Notes: generated from the sequence alone by a model not told the origin. DNA of 64,000 nt from an uncultured Corynebacterium sp. (GCF_946222835.1 NZ_CAMIHD010000002.1:124001-188000), one strand, 5' to 3'; counted from the first letter of the stretch, positions 17,047 to 25,830 are shown. Numbers and translations: made by a program.

Positions 17047-18618
17047 CTAGCTAAGGTCCGTTGAACCGGCGTCCAAGAGAAGATCTGCCGGGATAAGCAG
17101 ACCATGACGAACCATATCTATGACGGCGGGAAGGGCAGCGGCGGTGATTTCTTCTTCGTCGAATCCGTGCGCCGCCGCATATAGACCGATGGTTTCTTCT
17201 AGGTTCAGACCTTGAGGGTTGAGCCCAGCGACAATCGCCGCGATGTGTTCATCTACCTCGTGGCTCCAGCGCGGGCCGTCCGTGCGGGTCAGGCGCAAGG
17301 CAGCCCGGGTGAACCCCTGCCGCAAATCTTCATCTGGGGTGCTGATGTCTTCGCGTGCCAAGCCGGGCCGTACCTGGAAGTGCTTTCCCTGCAGTTCGCC
17401 CGGTACTAGATCACGCAGCCAGGCCACACGGGCAAAGTATTCTTCAACTTCGGGACCAAGCGGATCGCTAAAGGCCTGCGGCATTTCTTCGGCCAAGATA
17501 TCTGCAGGTTCATCGTCACCAATGCGTTGGATAGCTACGAAACCAAAACCAATGCCATTTACTTCGTGTTCCTGGAAATGCTCGAGCCAGGCGCGGGAGC
17601 GCTCTTGCCCCTCAGAGGAGCGAACATCGAGGGATTCATCTTCGAGCCAGGTGGATACATAAAGTGCGGGATCTGCCACGTCACGCTGAATGATCCAGGC
17701 AGCGATCCCCTTGTCCGGCAACCAAGAAGCAACGCGTTGCTGCCATGTTTCGCCGCTGGTGTGCACCCAGGCAGCCAGAAGGTGGGCGGTTCCGCCGGGG
17801 GTTAGGTGTTCGGTGGCTTGTGAGACAACCAATTCGCTTGCACCGTCGAGGTTCAACCCGGAATCGCGGTAGACGTGGCCGACCTCAGGCAGACCTACAA
17901 CAAATGGTGGGTTAGCCACGAGGCGGTCGAAGCGGCGGCCAGCTACAGGTTCGAACCACGAGCCTTGTAGCAATTCCACCTTGTCGCCCTGACCCGCGGC
18001 CGCAATGGTGGCCGCGGCCAAATCCAATGCTCGCTCATGTACGTCGGTGGCGGTAATCTTTTCAGCGCAAACGAGTTGTCCCAGCAATTGGACGCCCGAG
18101 CCAGTGCCTAGATCTAAGACGCTGCCGACTGGGCTTACTGGCGTGGACTGCAACAAAGAGAGACTGGCCGCGCCTACCCCAAGCACGTGGTCAGAGCCAG
18201 GTACGTGTTCCACTAGGGATGCATCAACGTCGGAGAAGATGAGCCGGTTAGCGCCCACTATGTTGTGGGGGCGGATGTCGAGGGCAATGTAGGCGTTGCC
18301 GTGGGCGTCGGCAAGCGCAACATTGGCATCCAGCAACTGCGTAGCCAGACGCGCTCCTACGGCCTCACCCAAAAGCGTAGCTGGCAGATGCTCGTGCAGG
18401 AGAAAAAAGCGAATCAACAAGTCCATCTGAGATTCGCTGTCCGCAGCTAGCGCCACAGGTGCCGGCTCGCCGCGGAACAAGGCTTCGGTAACTTCCGGCC
18501 CTAGGTGGCCGGCGACGCCATCGGTAGTAAAACCGGCAGTGGTAAAGACATCTGAAAGTTCTGGGGCCAGCTTGGCTAGTGCCTCGGCATTGAAATCGGG
18601 TCCAAATGCAGTCGTCAT
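17047..18618 (-). CDS. Class I SAM-dependent methyltransferase (RlmG/RsmC/HemK-like)
   Basis: The 523-residue protein has an N-terminal domain of about 150 residues, then a Rossmann methyltransferase domain with the SAM loop [13 protein letters not shown] (about 168-180) and the catalytic NPPF in [10 protein letters not shown] (about 236-245), the motif of enzymes acting on amide or ring nitrogens in RNA or protein. The remaining 250 residues are a family-specific C-terminal domain found in actinobacterial homologues. The substrate is unknown. It lies 15 bp downstream of the DUF3099 gene and 43 bp upstream of dtd, so the three likely form one transcript. The gene contains an exact copy of the repeated word at 18306-18317. 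Confidence 0.85.
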   Translation of the reverse strand: MTTAFGPDFNAEALAKLAPELSDVFTTAGFTTDGVAGHLGPEVTEALFRGEPAPVALAADSESQMDLLIRFFLLHEHLPATLLGEAVGARLATQLLDANVALADAHGNAYIALDIRPHNIVGANRLIFSDVDASLVEHVPGSDHVLGVGAASLSLLQSTPVSPVGSVLDLGTGSGVQLLGQLVCAEKITATDVHERALDLAAATIAAAGQGDKVELLQGSWFEPVAGRRFDRLVANPPFVVGLPEVGHVYRDSGLNLDGASELVVSQATEHLTPGGTAHLLAAWVHTSGETWQQRVASWLPDKGIAAWIIQRDVADPALYVSTWLEDESLDVRSSEGQERSRAWLEHFQEHEVNGIGFGFVAIQRIGDDEPADILAEEMPQAFSDPLGPEVEEYFARVAWLRDLVPGELQGKHFQVRPGLAREDISTPDEDLRQGFTRAALRLTRTDGPRWSHEVDEHIAAIVAGLNPQGLNLEETIGLYAAAHGFDEEEITAAALPAVIDMVRHGLLIPADLLLDAGSTDLS

Positions 18619-18633
18619 GTGGGCAGGCTTCCT

Positions 18634-19008
18634 TTACTCTTCTTCGTGGTCGATGATGTCGTGTTTGGCCTCAATCGGCCGGGCCGTGCCGCCGGAGACC
18701 TGAGGGGCGTGTGGCTGACCATAAATTTGGCGGTTCATGGCCGGCTTGTACACGTTCTTTTCGCGCTTGTCCTTCTTTTCTCCCCGGCCGTTGCCAATTA
18801 CCACGGCTATCCAGGGGAGGGGAAAGGTCACGCCCACAACGATGGCGGCCAGTAGCCACCAATGCATATAGAGGAAAAAGCCGGCGATGAGCAAGGAAGG
18901 AACGCGCAAGAACTGGAAGATTCCGTACTGGATTTCGCGGCGCTTGCGGTCCTGGCCAGGCGTGAGCTTGGCATCTGTGATGAGGTAGCGCTCTTTTTTG
19001 CCAAACAA
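18634..19008 (-). CDS. DUF3099 membrane protein
   Basis: The 124-residue protein opens FGKKERYLITDAKLTPGQD, then has two adjacent hydrophobic segments (about 34-50 and 52-72) separated by a tight turn, and an Asp/Glu/Lys-rich C-terminus. This is the layout of actinobacterial DUF3099, function unknown. No ATG or GTG is available, so TTG at 19008 is used; its ribosome site is weak. It is first in a likely operon with the methyltransferase and dtd, and divergent from DUF3039. Confidence 0.75.
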   Translation of the reverse strand: MFGKKERYLITDAKLTPGQDRKRREIQYGIFQFLRVPSLLIAGFFLYMHWWLLAAIVVGVTFPLPWIAVVIGNGRGEKKDKREKNVYKPAMNRQIYGQPHAPQVSGGTARPIEAKHDIIDHEEE

Positions 19009-19154
19009 CCTAGACCCAGCTCCCCTCGTGTGAAGCGGGGATCCCTCGATAAGGGGAGAGGGGTGCAGCGGCTAGCGTGCATGACGTGTACATGTTCTCC
19101 AAGGGTAGACGCATGACTCGCAAAGTTCGATGCCGATGCGGCAAAATGGAGGGC

Positions 19155-19397
19155 GTGACTACGACTACGAAGACAATTGAACGGCCAGATATTCGTGAAG
19201 ACACTTCGACGACGGATAATGACACGCCGAAGTTCTTCCATTACGTCAAAAAGGATCACATTCTCGATTCCGCAGTGAACGGCAAGTATGTCGTTGCGCT
19301 GTGTGGCGAGACTTTCCCGGTGACCAAGCAGGCAAAGCCGGGTTCTCCGGTATGCCCCGATTGTGAGCGCGTTTATAAGGGTCTGCGCCGCAAGTGA
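19155..19397 (+). CDS. DUF3039 small zinc-ribbon-like protein
   Basis: The 80-residue protein contains FHYVKKDHILDSAVNG and a probable metal site formed by LCGE and the C-terminal CPDCERVYK. These are the conserved features of actinobacterial DUF3039; no role is known. GTG 19155 is chosen because conserved sequence (TTTTKTIERPDI) starts there and GGAGG lies just upstream. Its stop overlaps the helicase start by GTGA, implying translational coupling and perhaps a joint function. Confidence 0.85.
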   Translation: MTTTTKTIERPDIREDTSTTDNDTPKFFHYVKKDHILDSAVNGKYVVALCGETFPVTKQAKPGSPVCPDCERVYKGLRRK

Positions 19398-21160
19398 GGA
19401 CTTTTAAAAAGACTAACCTTCGCGCCTGGCAGCAATCCGCCCTCGATAAATTCCTCGCCACTAAGCCGCAGGACTTCATGGCGGTGGCGACCCCGGGCGC
19501 CGGAAAGACTACCTTCGCCCTGCGCATTGCCACCGAGCTCATGGAAGACCGTACGGTCGAGCGCGTAATCGTGGTGGTGCCTACCGAACACCTCAAGACC
19601 CAGTGGTCTAGCGCTGCCGCGCGCGTGGGTCTGGCTCTAGATCCGGCGTTTAGCAATTCCTCCGCCGTTAATCCCTCGATGGACGGCATCGTGGTGACTT
19701 ATGCGCAGGTGGGTATGCACCCCTTCAAGCACCGCGCGGTGGCCTCGGCTCGGCGCACTTTGGTGATCCTTGACGAGATTCACCATGCAGGCGACGCCAA
19801 GAGCTGGGGCGATGGCGTCAAGGAAGCCTATGACGATGTCAATCACCGCCTGGCCTTGACCGGTACGCCTTTCCGCTCCGATGACTCGCCCATTCCATTC
19901 GTCCAGTACGTGGACGATGGGGAGGGGCACAAGGTATCCCGCTCGGACCATACCTATGGCTATGGCGATGCGCTTGCCGACGGCGTCGTGCGCCCAGTTG
20001 TCTTCCTCTCTTACTCCGGCGAGGCCCGCTGGCGGGATTCGGCTGGCGAGGAACATGCCGCGCGCTTGGGTGACATTATGAATGCGGAGCAAACCGCCCG
20101 TGCGTGGCGCACCGCGTTGGACCCCAAGGGCGAATGGATCCCTGCAGTGCTGCAGGCAGCGCATACCCGGCTCATGCAAATGCGGCGCAATATGCCGGAT
20201 GCCGGTGGCCTCGTGTTGGCATCGGATACGACGACCGCACGCGCGTACGCCAAGATCCTCAAACAGCTGTCCAATACTCCGGTGTCGGTGATTTTGTCTG
20301 ATGATCCCGGCTCCTCTGATCGCATTCAGGAGTTTTCTGAGTCCACCGATGAGTGGATGGTGGCTGTGCGCATGGTGTCCGAGGGAGTGGACGTCCCGCG
20401 CCTAGCAGTGGGCGTGTATGCGACGTCCGCATCGACCCCACTATTTTTCGCCCAGGCCATTGGCCGTTTCGTGCGCTCGCGCATGCCGGGTGAGACGGCT
20501 TCTGTTTTCCTTCCCTCGGTGCCTGTCTTGCTGGGCTTGGCCGAAAATATGGAAAAGTCCCGCGATCACGTTTTGGGTGAGGAGAAGCCGGACAAGGAGG
20601 GCTGGGACGATGAGCTGCTAGAGCAAGCGAATCAGAAGAAGACCGAACCGGACATGCTGGAGAAGTCTTATGAGTCGCTTGGTGCCGAGGCGGAGTTCTC
20701 AGGCCTGCTTTATAACGGTTCTCAGTTCAACACTGGGGACATGACCACGGATGAAGAAGCCGACTTCCTTGGTATTCCCGGATTGCTCGATGCAGACCAA
20801 GTCAAGGACCTGCTGCGCAAGAAGCAATCTGAGGAAATGGACCGCCGTGAGGCGGAAGAAAAGGCTCGTCGCGCGGCTGAGGCCGAGGAAGCTCACCGTC
20901 GCAAGCTTTATGGCATGGACTATGCCCCAGCTTCGCGGAAGAAGGCTGCAGAGACTGAGTCAAGCGATTCCGGGGTCGTCGATGAACTAGGCCAGCTGCG
21001 CAAGGAGCTCAACACGGTGGTTTCTATTGCCGCGCAGCGCTCAGGGCGCCCGCACGGTGCGATTCACACCGAGGTCCGTAAGGCCTGCGGTGGACCGCCC
21101 ACCGCGCTGTGCAACGCCGACCAGCTACGCGAGCGCATAGAATACCTGCGCAAGTGGTAG
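19394..21160 (+). CDS. Superfamily 2 DEAD/DEAH helicase
   Basis: The 588-residue protein has RadD/XPB-like helicase motifs: RAWQQSALDKF (Q-like), Walker A ATPGAGKTT (about 32-40), DEIHH (motif II, about 128), LTGTPFRSD (motif III), then a second RecA domain with MVSEGVDVPRLAVGV and QAIGRFVRSR (motif VI). The C-terminal 200 residues hold a charged coiled segment and a conserved tail, HGAIHTEVRKACGGPP. Start is GTG 19394, overlapping DUF3039. It acts on DNA or RNA; the substrate is unknown. It is the last core gene before the accessory island. A degenerate copy of its tail lies at 21925-22000. Confidence 0.88.
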   Translation: MRTFKKTNLRAWQQSALDKFLATKPQDFMAVATPGAGKTTFALRIATELMEDRTVERVIVVVPTEHLKTQWSSAAARVGLALDPAFSNSSAVNPSMDGIVVTYAQVGMHPFKHRAVASARRTLVILDEIHHAGDAKSWGDGVKEAYDDVNHRLALTGTPFRSDDSPIPFVQYVDDGEGHKVSRSDHTYGYGDALADGVVRPVVFLSYSGEARWRDSAGEEHAARLGDIMNAEQTARAWRTALDPKGEWIPAVLQAAHTRLMQMRRNMPDAGGLVLASDTTTARAYAKILKQLSNTPVSVILSDDPGSSDRIQEFSESTDEWMVAVRMVSEGVDVPRLAVGVYATSASTPLFFAQAIGRFVRSRMPGETASVFLPSVPVLLGLAENMEKSRDHVLGEEKPDKEGWDDELLEQANQKKTEPDMLEKSYESLGAEAEFSGLLYNGSQFNTGDMTTDEEADFLGIPGLLDADQVKDLLRKKQSEEMDRREAEEKARRAAEAEEAHRRKLYGMDYAPASRKKAAETESSDSGVVDELGQLRKELNTVVSIAAQRSGRPHGAIHTEVRKACGGPPTALCNADQLRERIEYLRKW

Positions 21161-21233
21161 GAATGGGCGGTCATGGTCAAAGTCAAGGTCAAGCAAGGCC
21201 GGATTGGGACAGTACTCCAGTACCTTTCGTGCG

Positions 21234-21297
21234 GTGCACTTCTAGCGCAGTGCATTCCTAGCCCGGTGCACTCCTAGCGCGGAGTGCACCCAGCCCG
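21234..21297 (+). repeat. Short tandem repeat, 16-bp units
   Basis: Three contiguous 16-bp units, GTGCACTTCTAGCGCA, GTGCATTCCTAGCCCG and GTGCACTCCTAGCGCG, plus a shortened fourth (GTGCACCCAGCCCG at 21284) lie between the helicase and the first DUF4190 gene. Each unit contains GTGCAC and CTAG, so pairs of units can fold back on each other. Confidence 0.75.
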
Positions 21298-21431
21298 GCC
21301 TTTTCTGCGCTCTACCAGAAAGCGATCGCCGTACAATGCGCAGCCAGCGTGAGTAGCGTAGTTAAAAGCAAAAGAACGATTAGCAATAACACGATTAAGG
21401 CTTTTGGGCTGCACTAAAGGAGGCCAAGCGT

Positions 21432-21896
21432 ATGACCACCCCGAACGACCCTCACGCCCCGGGCAACGGAAAGAATTCCGACAGTACCGAAGGCGCGGTA
21501 TACCCGGCCTTTGCTGGTGGCGGTGACGGTTATTCCTCGGCCGAAAAGAAAAGCGTGATTGCGGTGTGGGCTCTCGTTATCGGCATCATTGCGCTGGTGT
21601 CTTTGCTCCTAGTTGTTCCGCCGCTGCTGCTAGGGCCAATTGGCATCATCGTCTCCATCATCGCATGGCTAAAAGGCAAGAAGCGACCAAAAGAGCTGCG
21701 CCGCGCCTGGATGTCCATCGCCGGCTTGATTACCTCAATTATCGCTTTAATCTTGTCCGTTGCTTTCTTGATTTACTTGTATACGCACATTGGTTGGACG
21801 ATGACGCCTGACCCTGAAATGTGCACGACCATCGATGACCCAGCGCAAAAGCAAGCCTGCATGGAAGATTCCTTGAACGGTTCTACTCAAAACTAG
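21432..21896 (+). CDS. DUF4190 membrane protein, copy 1
   Basis: The 154-residue protein has a disordered Pro/Asn/Gly-rich head (about 38 residues), two close transmembrane segments (about 42-65 and 92-115) with the hairpin loop GPIGIIVSIIAWLKGKKRPKE shared with DUF4190 family members, and an outer tail with two Cys (ending DPAQKQACMEDSLNGSTQN). Function unknown. AAAGGAGG precedes ATG 21432, and TACAAT at 21332-21337 could be a -10. A paralogue with the same leader and tail follows at 22130. Confidence 0.82.
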   Translation: MTTPNDPHAPGNGKNSDSTEGAVYPAFAGGGDGYSSAEKKSVIAVWALVIGIIALVSLLLVVPPLLLGPIGIIVSIIAWLKGKKRPKELRRAWMSIAGLITSIIALILSVAFLIYLYTHIGWTMTPDPEMCTTIDDPAQKQACMEDSLNGSTQN

Positions 21897-21924
21897 GCGT
21901 TTCCCAAACGCCGAATATCGCATC

Positions 21925-22000
21925 TGCCCACCCATGGCACCATCCATGTGGAGGTGCGCAAGGCTTGCCGCGGCCCGACCGCCCACAAACTCGGCCACTC
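21925..22000 (+). pseudogene. Degenerate copy of the upstream helicase 3' end
   Basis: In the gap between the two DUF4190 genes the plus strand reads LPTHGTIHVEVRKACRGPTA, clearly the helicase tail RPHGAIHTEVRKACGGPPTA (bases about 21046-21105). There is no start or helicase body. The simplest explanation is a tandem duplication that carried the helicase 3' end and the DUF4190 gene as one unit. Confidence 0.7.
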
Positions 22001-22129
22001 GGTAGTTGCCAGTGATTTCACAGGTTCCGTAAGTAACATGGCCGAAAGCGATTACAAACGCGTAAGTTATTAGACGCACATATTCGATAAAGAGCACGCA
22101 ATTTGGGTTGCCCCAAGGAGGCCAACCAC

Positions 22130-22720
22130 ATGACCACCCCGAACAACCCAGAGAACCCGGACAACGCGAAGAACCCATTTAGCAGCGACAGCACCGGCAA
22201 GCTGCCCTCCTACGGTGAGGCAACCTCCAAGGTCAACGAGGAGCACACCCACGACGCAAACAACTACGGCGTAGACAACACCGCTCACGACCACGCCTCC
22301 CACGATGCTTACGGCACGAACGCAACCGCCGCGGGCGCCGGCTACCCGGCCTACGCTGGTGCCGACAGCCAGCCGGCAAAGAAGAACGCAGTTGCTATCT
22401 GGGCGATGGTCATCGGCATCATCGCGCTGCTGTCCCTGCTGCTGATTGTTCCGCCGCTGCTGCTTGGCCCAATCGGCATCATCGTCTCCATCATCGCGCT
22501 GGTCGTCGGCCGCAAGCGCCCGAAGGAGCTGCGCCGCACCTGGATGTCCATCGTCGGCCTGATTACTTCCATCCTGGCTCTCGCAGGCACCATCGCCGTC
22601 ATGGCCTTCGGTGTCAAGCTCCTCGGTGACACCGGCGCCGACAAGTGCCTGGAGATGCAGGACCCTGCCCAGCAACAGGCCTGCATGGAGGAAACCCTGG
22701 GCATCGCACCACAGCAGTAG
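22130..22720 (+). CDS. DUF4190 membrane protein, copy 2
   Basis: The 196-residue paralogue of the gene at 21432 shares the start MTTPN, the two-helix core with VVPPLLLGPIGIIVSIIA-like sequence, and the ending DPAQQQACMEE. It has a longer, His/Asn/Asp-rich soluble head (about 85 residues). AAGGAGGCCAACCAC before ATG 22130 matches the leader of copy 1; a TTG at 22103 is not used. G/C-ending codons are more uniform here than in copy 1, hinting at different expression or age. It is followed by a strong nested hairpin. Confidence 0.83.
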   Translation: MTTPNNPENPDNAKNPFSSDSTGKLPSYGEATSKVNEEHTHDANNYGVDNTAHDHASHDAYGTNATAAGAGYPAYAGADSQPAKKNAVAIWAMVIGIIALLSLLLIVPPLLLGPIGIIVSIIALVVGRKRPKELRRTWMSIVGLITSILALAGTIAVMAFGVKLLGDTGADKCLEMQDPAQQQACMEETLGIAPQQ

Positions 22721-22740
22721 GGGAAATCCCCACACACTGC

Positions 22741-22802
22741 ACTAAGCAACCCCCACGAGCCCCGACTACATATGTGGTTGGAATGTACGTGGGGTTCTTA
22801 GT
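22741..22802 (+). terminator. Long nested hairpin after DUF4190 copy 2
   Basis: ACTAAG-c-AACCCC-c-ACG pairs with CGTGGGGTTCTTAGT, ending at 22802. The loop holds a second near-palindrome, ACTACATATGTGGT. There is no U-run, so it may mark an insertion boundary as well as act as a terminator. Confidence 0.5.
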
Positions 22803-22891
22803 GTCTCGTGGAAGTCGCACTGTCACTTGGCATCGGTAATGGCGCTTCTGAGCGGAACTAGGAGAGGGGATTAACCCTGTTTCGATAATTA

Positions 22892-22922
22892 TTGAACGGT
22901 GTTCAAGATGCTGGGCTACGAT
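22892..22922 (+). promoter_or_regulatory. BioQ-like operator and -10 box of the bioW remnant
   Basis: TTGAAC-GGT-GTTCAA (22892-22906) is a perfect palindrome matching the TGAAC-N3-GTT-type motif of the corynebacterial biotin repressor BioQ. TACGAT (22917-22922) lies 6 bp before ATG 22929, so transcription would start at or near the ATG (leaderless). The operator overlaps the expected -35 position, as for repression. Confidence 0.65.
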
Positions 22923-22928
22923 ACCTGT

Positions 22929-23655
22929 ATGGCAGAAACCTTGACTGTGCTGATGAGCATTAAGATGCGTGCAAGCCTTGAAGGCAGGCATATCTCGGGT
23001 GCTGAACGCATCGTGGAACCACACCTTGTTCCTCGCGTGAGCTCAGAGCTTGCAACCCGGGCGTTGCGGCACGAGAAGGGCGTGCCGGATTCCATCAACA
23101 TTGCTACGAGGGTGGTTGCAGCAAGCGACATTGCTCATGTCAGTGCCTTGAAGGTTAGTACACGGGACTGTGAGAACCCGGAGTCTGCACAAACGGTGAT
23201 GATGGACGTGCTCGCTAAGGACAACAGAGTTGCCGAGAGCGCAGCCCGCCGAGGTATCGAGCTTCTGTACCGCACCCGCGATATGCGCGGTGCGAGCATC
23301 GTCTGCGCTGAAACCGGTGAGCGTCTAGACCCTCATGGGCAACGTGGTGTTCGGGTGGGAACATTTGATTGGGCTGATTCCCTTCATGCAGAGTCGAAGA
23401 ACCATCGGGCTGATGCCGTTGCTTTAGCATCTAAGGCTCTTGCTGCGCCGGGCATTGTCGCGGAAGTCTGATCCGAGCTACACCACCGGTTATGTTGCGG
23501 TCGAAGGTTCCTATACAGCTTTGCGCAACGTCAAGGCTGAAGGCGGGAAACAAGGTGGACGTGTCTTGTTCTATTCAGGCGCACTTAGTGCACTTCCGGA
23601 GACAGAGCAGTGGCTGCGTGAAAATCCTGTCCTTGTGGAAGGTTCTTGGCAATGA
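22929..23655 (+). pseudogene. bioW: 6-carboxyhexanoate-CoA ligase BioW, frameshifted
   Basis: The first 180 codons (to TGA 23469) read as BioW: VLMSIKMRASLEGRHISGAERIVE start, LRHEKGVPDSINIATRV, AALAAPGIVAEV. The rest of BioW continues in another frame from about 23465 (DPSYTTGYVAVEG, then EGGKQGGRVLFYSG) and stops at 23655. BioW makes pimeloyl-CoA for biotin synthesis. A small deletion near the conserved ...AE-SDPSYTTGYV junction explains the shift. bioF starts in an ATGA overlap with the stop. The gene is most likely dead, since its partner is truncated too. Confidence 0.8.
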
Positions 23656-23759
23656 GCTTGGAAGACTGGGCATTTAGTTCCAATGCTTCGTGGTGTGAGC
23701 GTGGTTTGGAAAGAACCGAAAAGGTGAAGCGTCCTGGGTTTAGTTCCTACCTCAGGTAA
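23652..23759 (+). pseudogene. bioF: Truncated 5' end of bioF (8-amino-7-oxononanoate synthase)
   Basis: ATG 23652 overlaps the bioW stop (ATGA), as in a coupled bioWF operon. The 35 codons MSLEDWAFSSNASWCERGLE and onward match BioF N-termini, then the frame runs into insertion-sequence DNA and ends. The pyridoxal-phosphate domain is missing. Confidence 0.6.
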
Positions 23760-23778
23760 GGAAGGGTTAGGCACTAAG

Positions 23779-23921
23779 CCTAGAAAGTATTCCGTCGAGT
23801 TTAAGGAGAAGGCGGTCCATCAGATCATTGAAATGGTCTGCTTGGAGTCCTGCTTACTACAGCGCGCCTTTGAACAGGTCGGCGAGCTTTTCGGCGTACA
23901 CGCACACCGTGCGCGTGTGGG
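23779..23921 (+). mobile_element. IS3-family OrfA fragment
   Basis: The plus strand reads PRKYSVEFKEKAVHQIIEMV followed by ESCLLQRAFEQVGELFGV, the N-terminal helix-turn-helix of IS3-family OrfA. The expected ATG is AAG (base 23776), and a frameshift near 23900 joins HTVRVW. It abuts the bioF fragment and, without a gap, an inverted OrfB fragment. Confidence 0.7.
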
Positions 23922-24195
23922 CTATTGCATCGATGACCAGTGAGACGCGCATGTGGTCTGCGAGCGCATAACCTGCAAGTTTCCGCGAGTAAGTTTCAAT
24001 AACTGTGGCGGAATACATGTTCTTGCCACCCTTACAGGGCAGGTATGTAATGTCGCCTACATGGACGCGGTTCGGCGCTGCTTGGTAAAGCCTTTAAAGT
24101 CCCATGGCTTTCATGATGCGTGCGACCTTCTTGTGATTTATCGGGCCAAAGCTCGTATCGGCTTTAAGGCTTGCAGCGATGCGTTTAGACGGCGC
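23921..24195 (-). mobile_element. IS3-family OrfB (DDE transposase) fragment, inverted
   Basis: The minus strand reads FGPINHKKVARIMKAMGL, then an in-frame TAA, then PNRVHVGDITYLPCKGGKN and LAGYALADHMRVSLVIDA, which spans the first catalytic Asp and the strand after it. The end is missing. It points towards the OrfA fragment rather than following it, so the element was rearranged. Its 5' edge is fused to the 3' end of the TetR pseudogene. Confidence 0.75.
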
Positions 24196-24870
24196 TTTTT
24201 GTCTCCGCTGGTGTCGGGCGCGGTCATGAGTCCGGCGAGGGCATCGATGCTCATGGTGAGGACGCGGCGCCAGTTCTCGGGGTGTTCCATGGCGGGATCT
24301 TTGGCTTCGAGGCGCGCAAACGTGGCGTTGGCCAGTGCGGCGACAGCGCGAGCGCGGAACGCGAGGACGTCGGTGGGCAATGAGGCAAGCTCGGGTATGT
24401 GATCCTGGACGAGGCGCTGGAGCTGTGCGTTCTTGGTGTAGGTGCGGATTGCGGTCTCCGCCTGCGGGGGTGGTGATGGCTTTGGCAAAGAAGCGGGAAC
24501 GCCACGATGGTGTGGGTAGTATGGCGTAGACCGTGAGCCACGGCTCGAGGTGCGAGGCGAGGGCATCGTGGACGCTCGTGTCTGGGGTGAGTCGTTCCAG
24601 ATGGTGGGCGCGCGCCGCCTCGAGGGTGCCCAGGTGGCGCTCAATCATGGCGGTGAGAAGACCCTCGCGGCCGCCGAAGTGAGAATGATTGGCGGCGCCG
24701 GCGGCCTGGGCGATGGCGCGGTTGGATAAGACGTCGATGCCCTGTTGCGCGAACAGGTGCCCGGCGGTGTCCATGAGGTGCGCGCGGACTTTCTCACTGT
24801 GTTGTCCCATGGCTGTGAGAGCAGCCGAGGGTGCGGGCGGGGGATCTGAGATTGGGAGGGGTGAGGGCAT
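24138..24870 (-). pseudogene. TetR-family regulator, frameshifted and fused to IS DNA
   Basis: The N-terminal DNA-binding domain is intact (KVRAHLMDTAGHLFAQQGID, then LSNRAIAQAAGAANHSHF) with candidate starts at ATG 24870 or 24810. The ligand domain begins in the same frame (LEPWLTVYAILPTPSWRSRF) but crosses into another frame at the C-run near 24465-24475 and ends RLEAKDPAMEHPENWRRVLT and LAGLMTAPDTSGDKKR. The last codons before 24138 are IS-derived. A perfect dyad lies upstream. The regulated gene is unknown; the frameshift suggests it no longer works. Confidence 0.7.
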
Positions 24871-24907
24871 TAACCATCGATCCCGTGGCGTGCCAAAGAT
24901 ACAAGAG

Positions 24908-24937
24908 GCATGGTTATCTACGGTGAAGTAACCATGC
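24908..24937. promoter_or_regulatory. Dyad upstream of the TetR pseudogene
   Basis: GCATGGTTA (24908-24916) and TAACCATGC (24929-24937) are perfect 9-bp arms with a 12-bp spacer, 38 bp before the TetR start at 24870. This is the usual size and place of a TetR operator. Confidence 0.55.
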
Positions 24938-25006
24938 ATATTCGGTTTGCAGCGCTGAGCTGGAGGAAGCGAGGTGCCAACTTCTGGTGCCAACTTCGGG
25001 TGGTGA

Positions 25007-25791
25007 CTAGCTGAGCTCCGCACGCATGAAGCTCCACTGCACGGATGGGAAAGCGGGATTCTCAGTAAGGAGCTCGGCTTTCATCTTGAGAGATAGCGTC
25101 TCCTTCATGTTGCTTATGCTCTGGCGAGAATGATGTTTGAAATGAGCTCTGCGGCTCTTGGCGAACTCCTTTATAAATTCTGCATAGCGAGTGCGACGAA
25201 GCTCAACGAGTCTGTCGAGATTGACATTGAGAACGTCGTTGAGGACTGAATTAGCGGCATCGTAAGCCGTTTCCGTGTTGAAAATGACGGGGTTTGGCGT
25301 TGCTCGGCCGTCGCGGTTTATCAGGACGAGACTCCATCTTGCGGGGTCGGTCGTAGGGTCGAGAGTTAATGGGCTCAAGAAAGTGTCACATACGTCCTGA
25401 TTATCCTTGCGGGTGTCGCAATGTGTCTCACTCGCAGTAGAACCGGAACACACGAGGAGAAGGTTAGGCAGAGCTAAAGGGAACCCAGGGGATGGGAATC
25501 GTTGTATGTCATGCAGTTCTTCCCCTGTGCTGGGAGACTTTTTGGATGAAAATGTTCGATCTTTGTTGAAGGAGGGCGACCAGGTGCGTGGTCTATGTTC
25601 TTTTTTCCACGCTGCTTGAGCGAGACGGGACGCTCGCAATATGCGCACCGATGACCTTGTCGTTCAAAGAGAAATTTTCGAAGTTCATCTTTGTGCTTGA
25701 AGTCTCTGTAACGTGCGCCTTCGGCTGCTGCCTTGCGAAGGCGTTGTTCAATGTGCGTTTGCATATCTGTCGGGCCAGTAAAGACAAACAT
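25007..25791 (-). pseudogene. PtuB-like HNH nuclease (TIGR02646 family), frameshifted
   Basis: From ATG 25791 the first frame gives RDFKHKDELRKFLFERQGHR, CAYCE and KIEHFHP, then stops at 25474. The family continues in the next frame: LPNLLLVCSG, THCDTRKDNQD and LSPLTLDP, ending at 25007. Together these are the zinc and HNH elements of the TIGR02646 nucleases that partner an ATPase in Septu systems and in retron Ec78-type systems. The split lies between about 25475 and 25520. Unless a sequence error or recoding restores it, the product is truncated just after the first HNH half. It follows the ATPase gene by 39 bp. Confidence 0.7.
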
Positions 25792-25830
25792 GGGACTACC
25801 TTGTGGATGAGGGGAACGTTCGGAAAAGAG

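Noticed and set aside
24973..24998. 13-bp direct repeat GGTGCCAACTTC(T/G)
   Set aside because: A two-copy repeat of 13 bp near the nuclease 3' end, most likely a local slip; no associated element.
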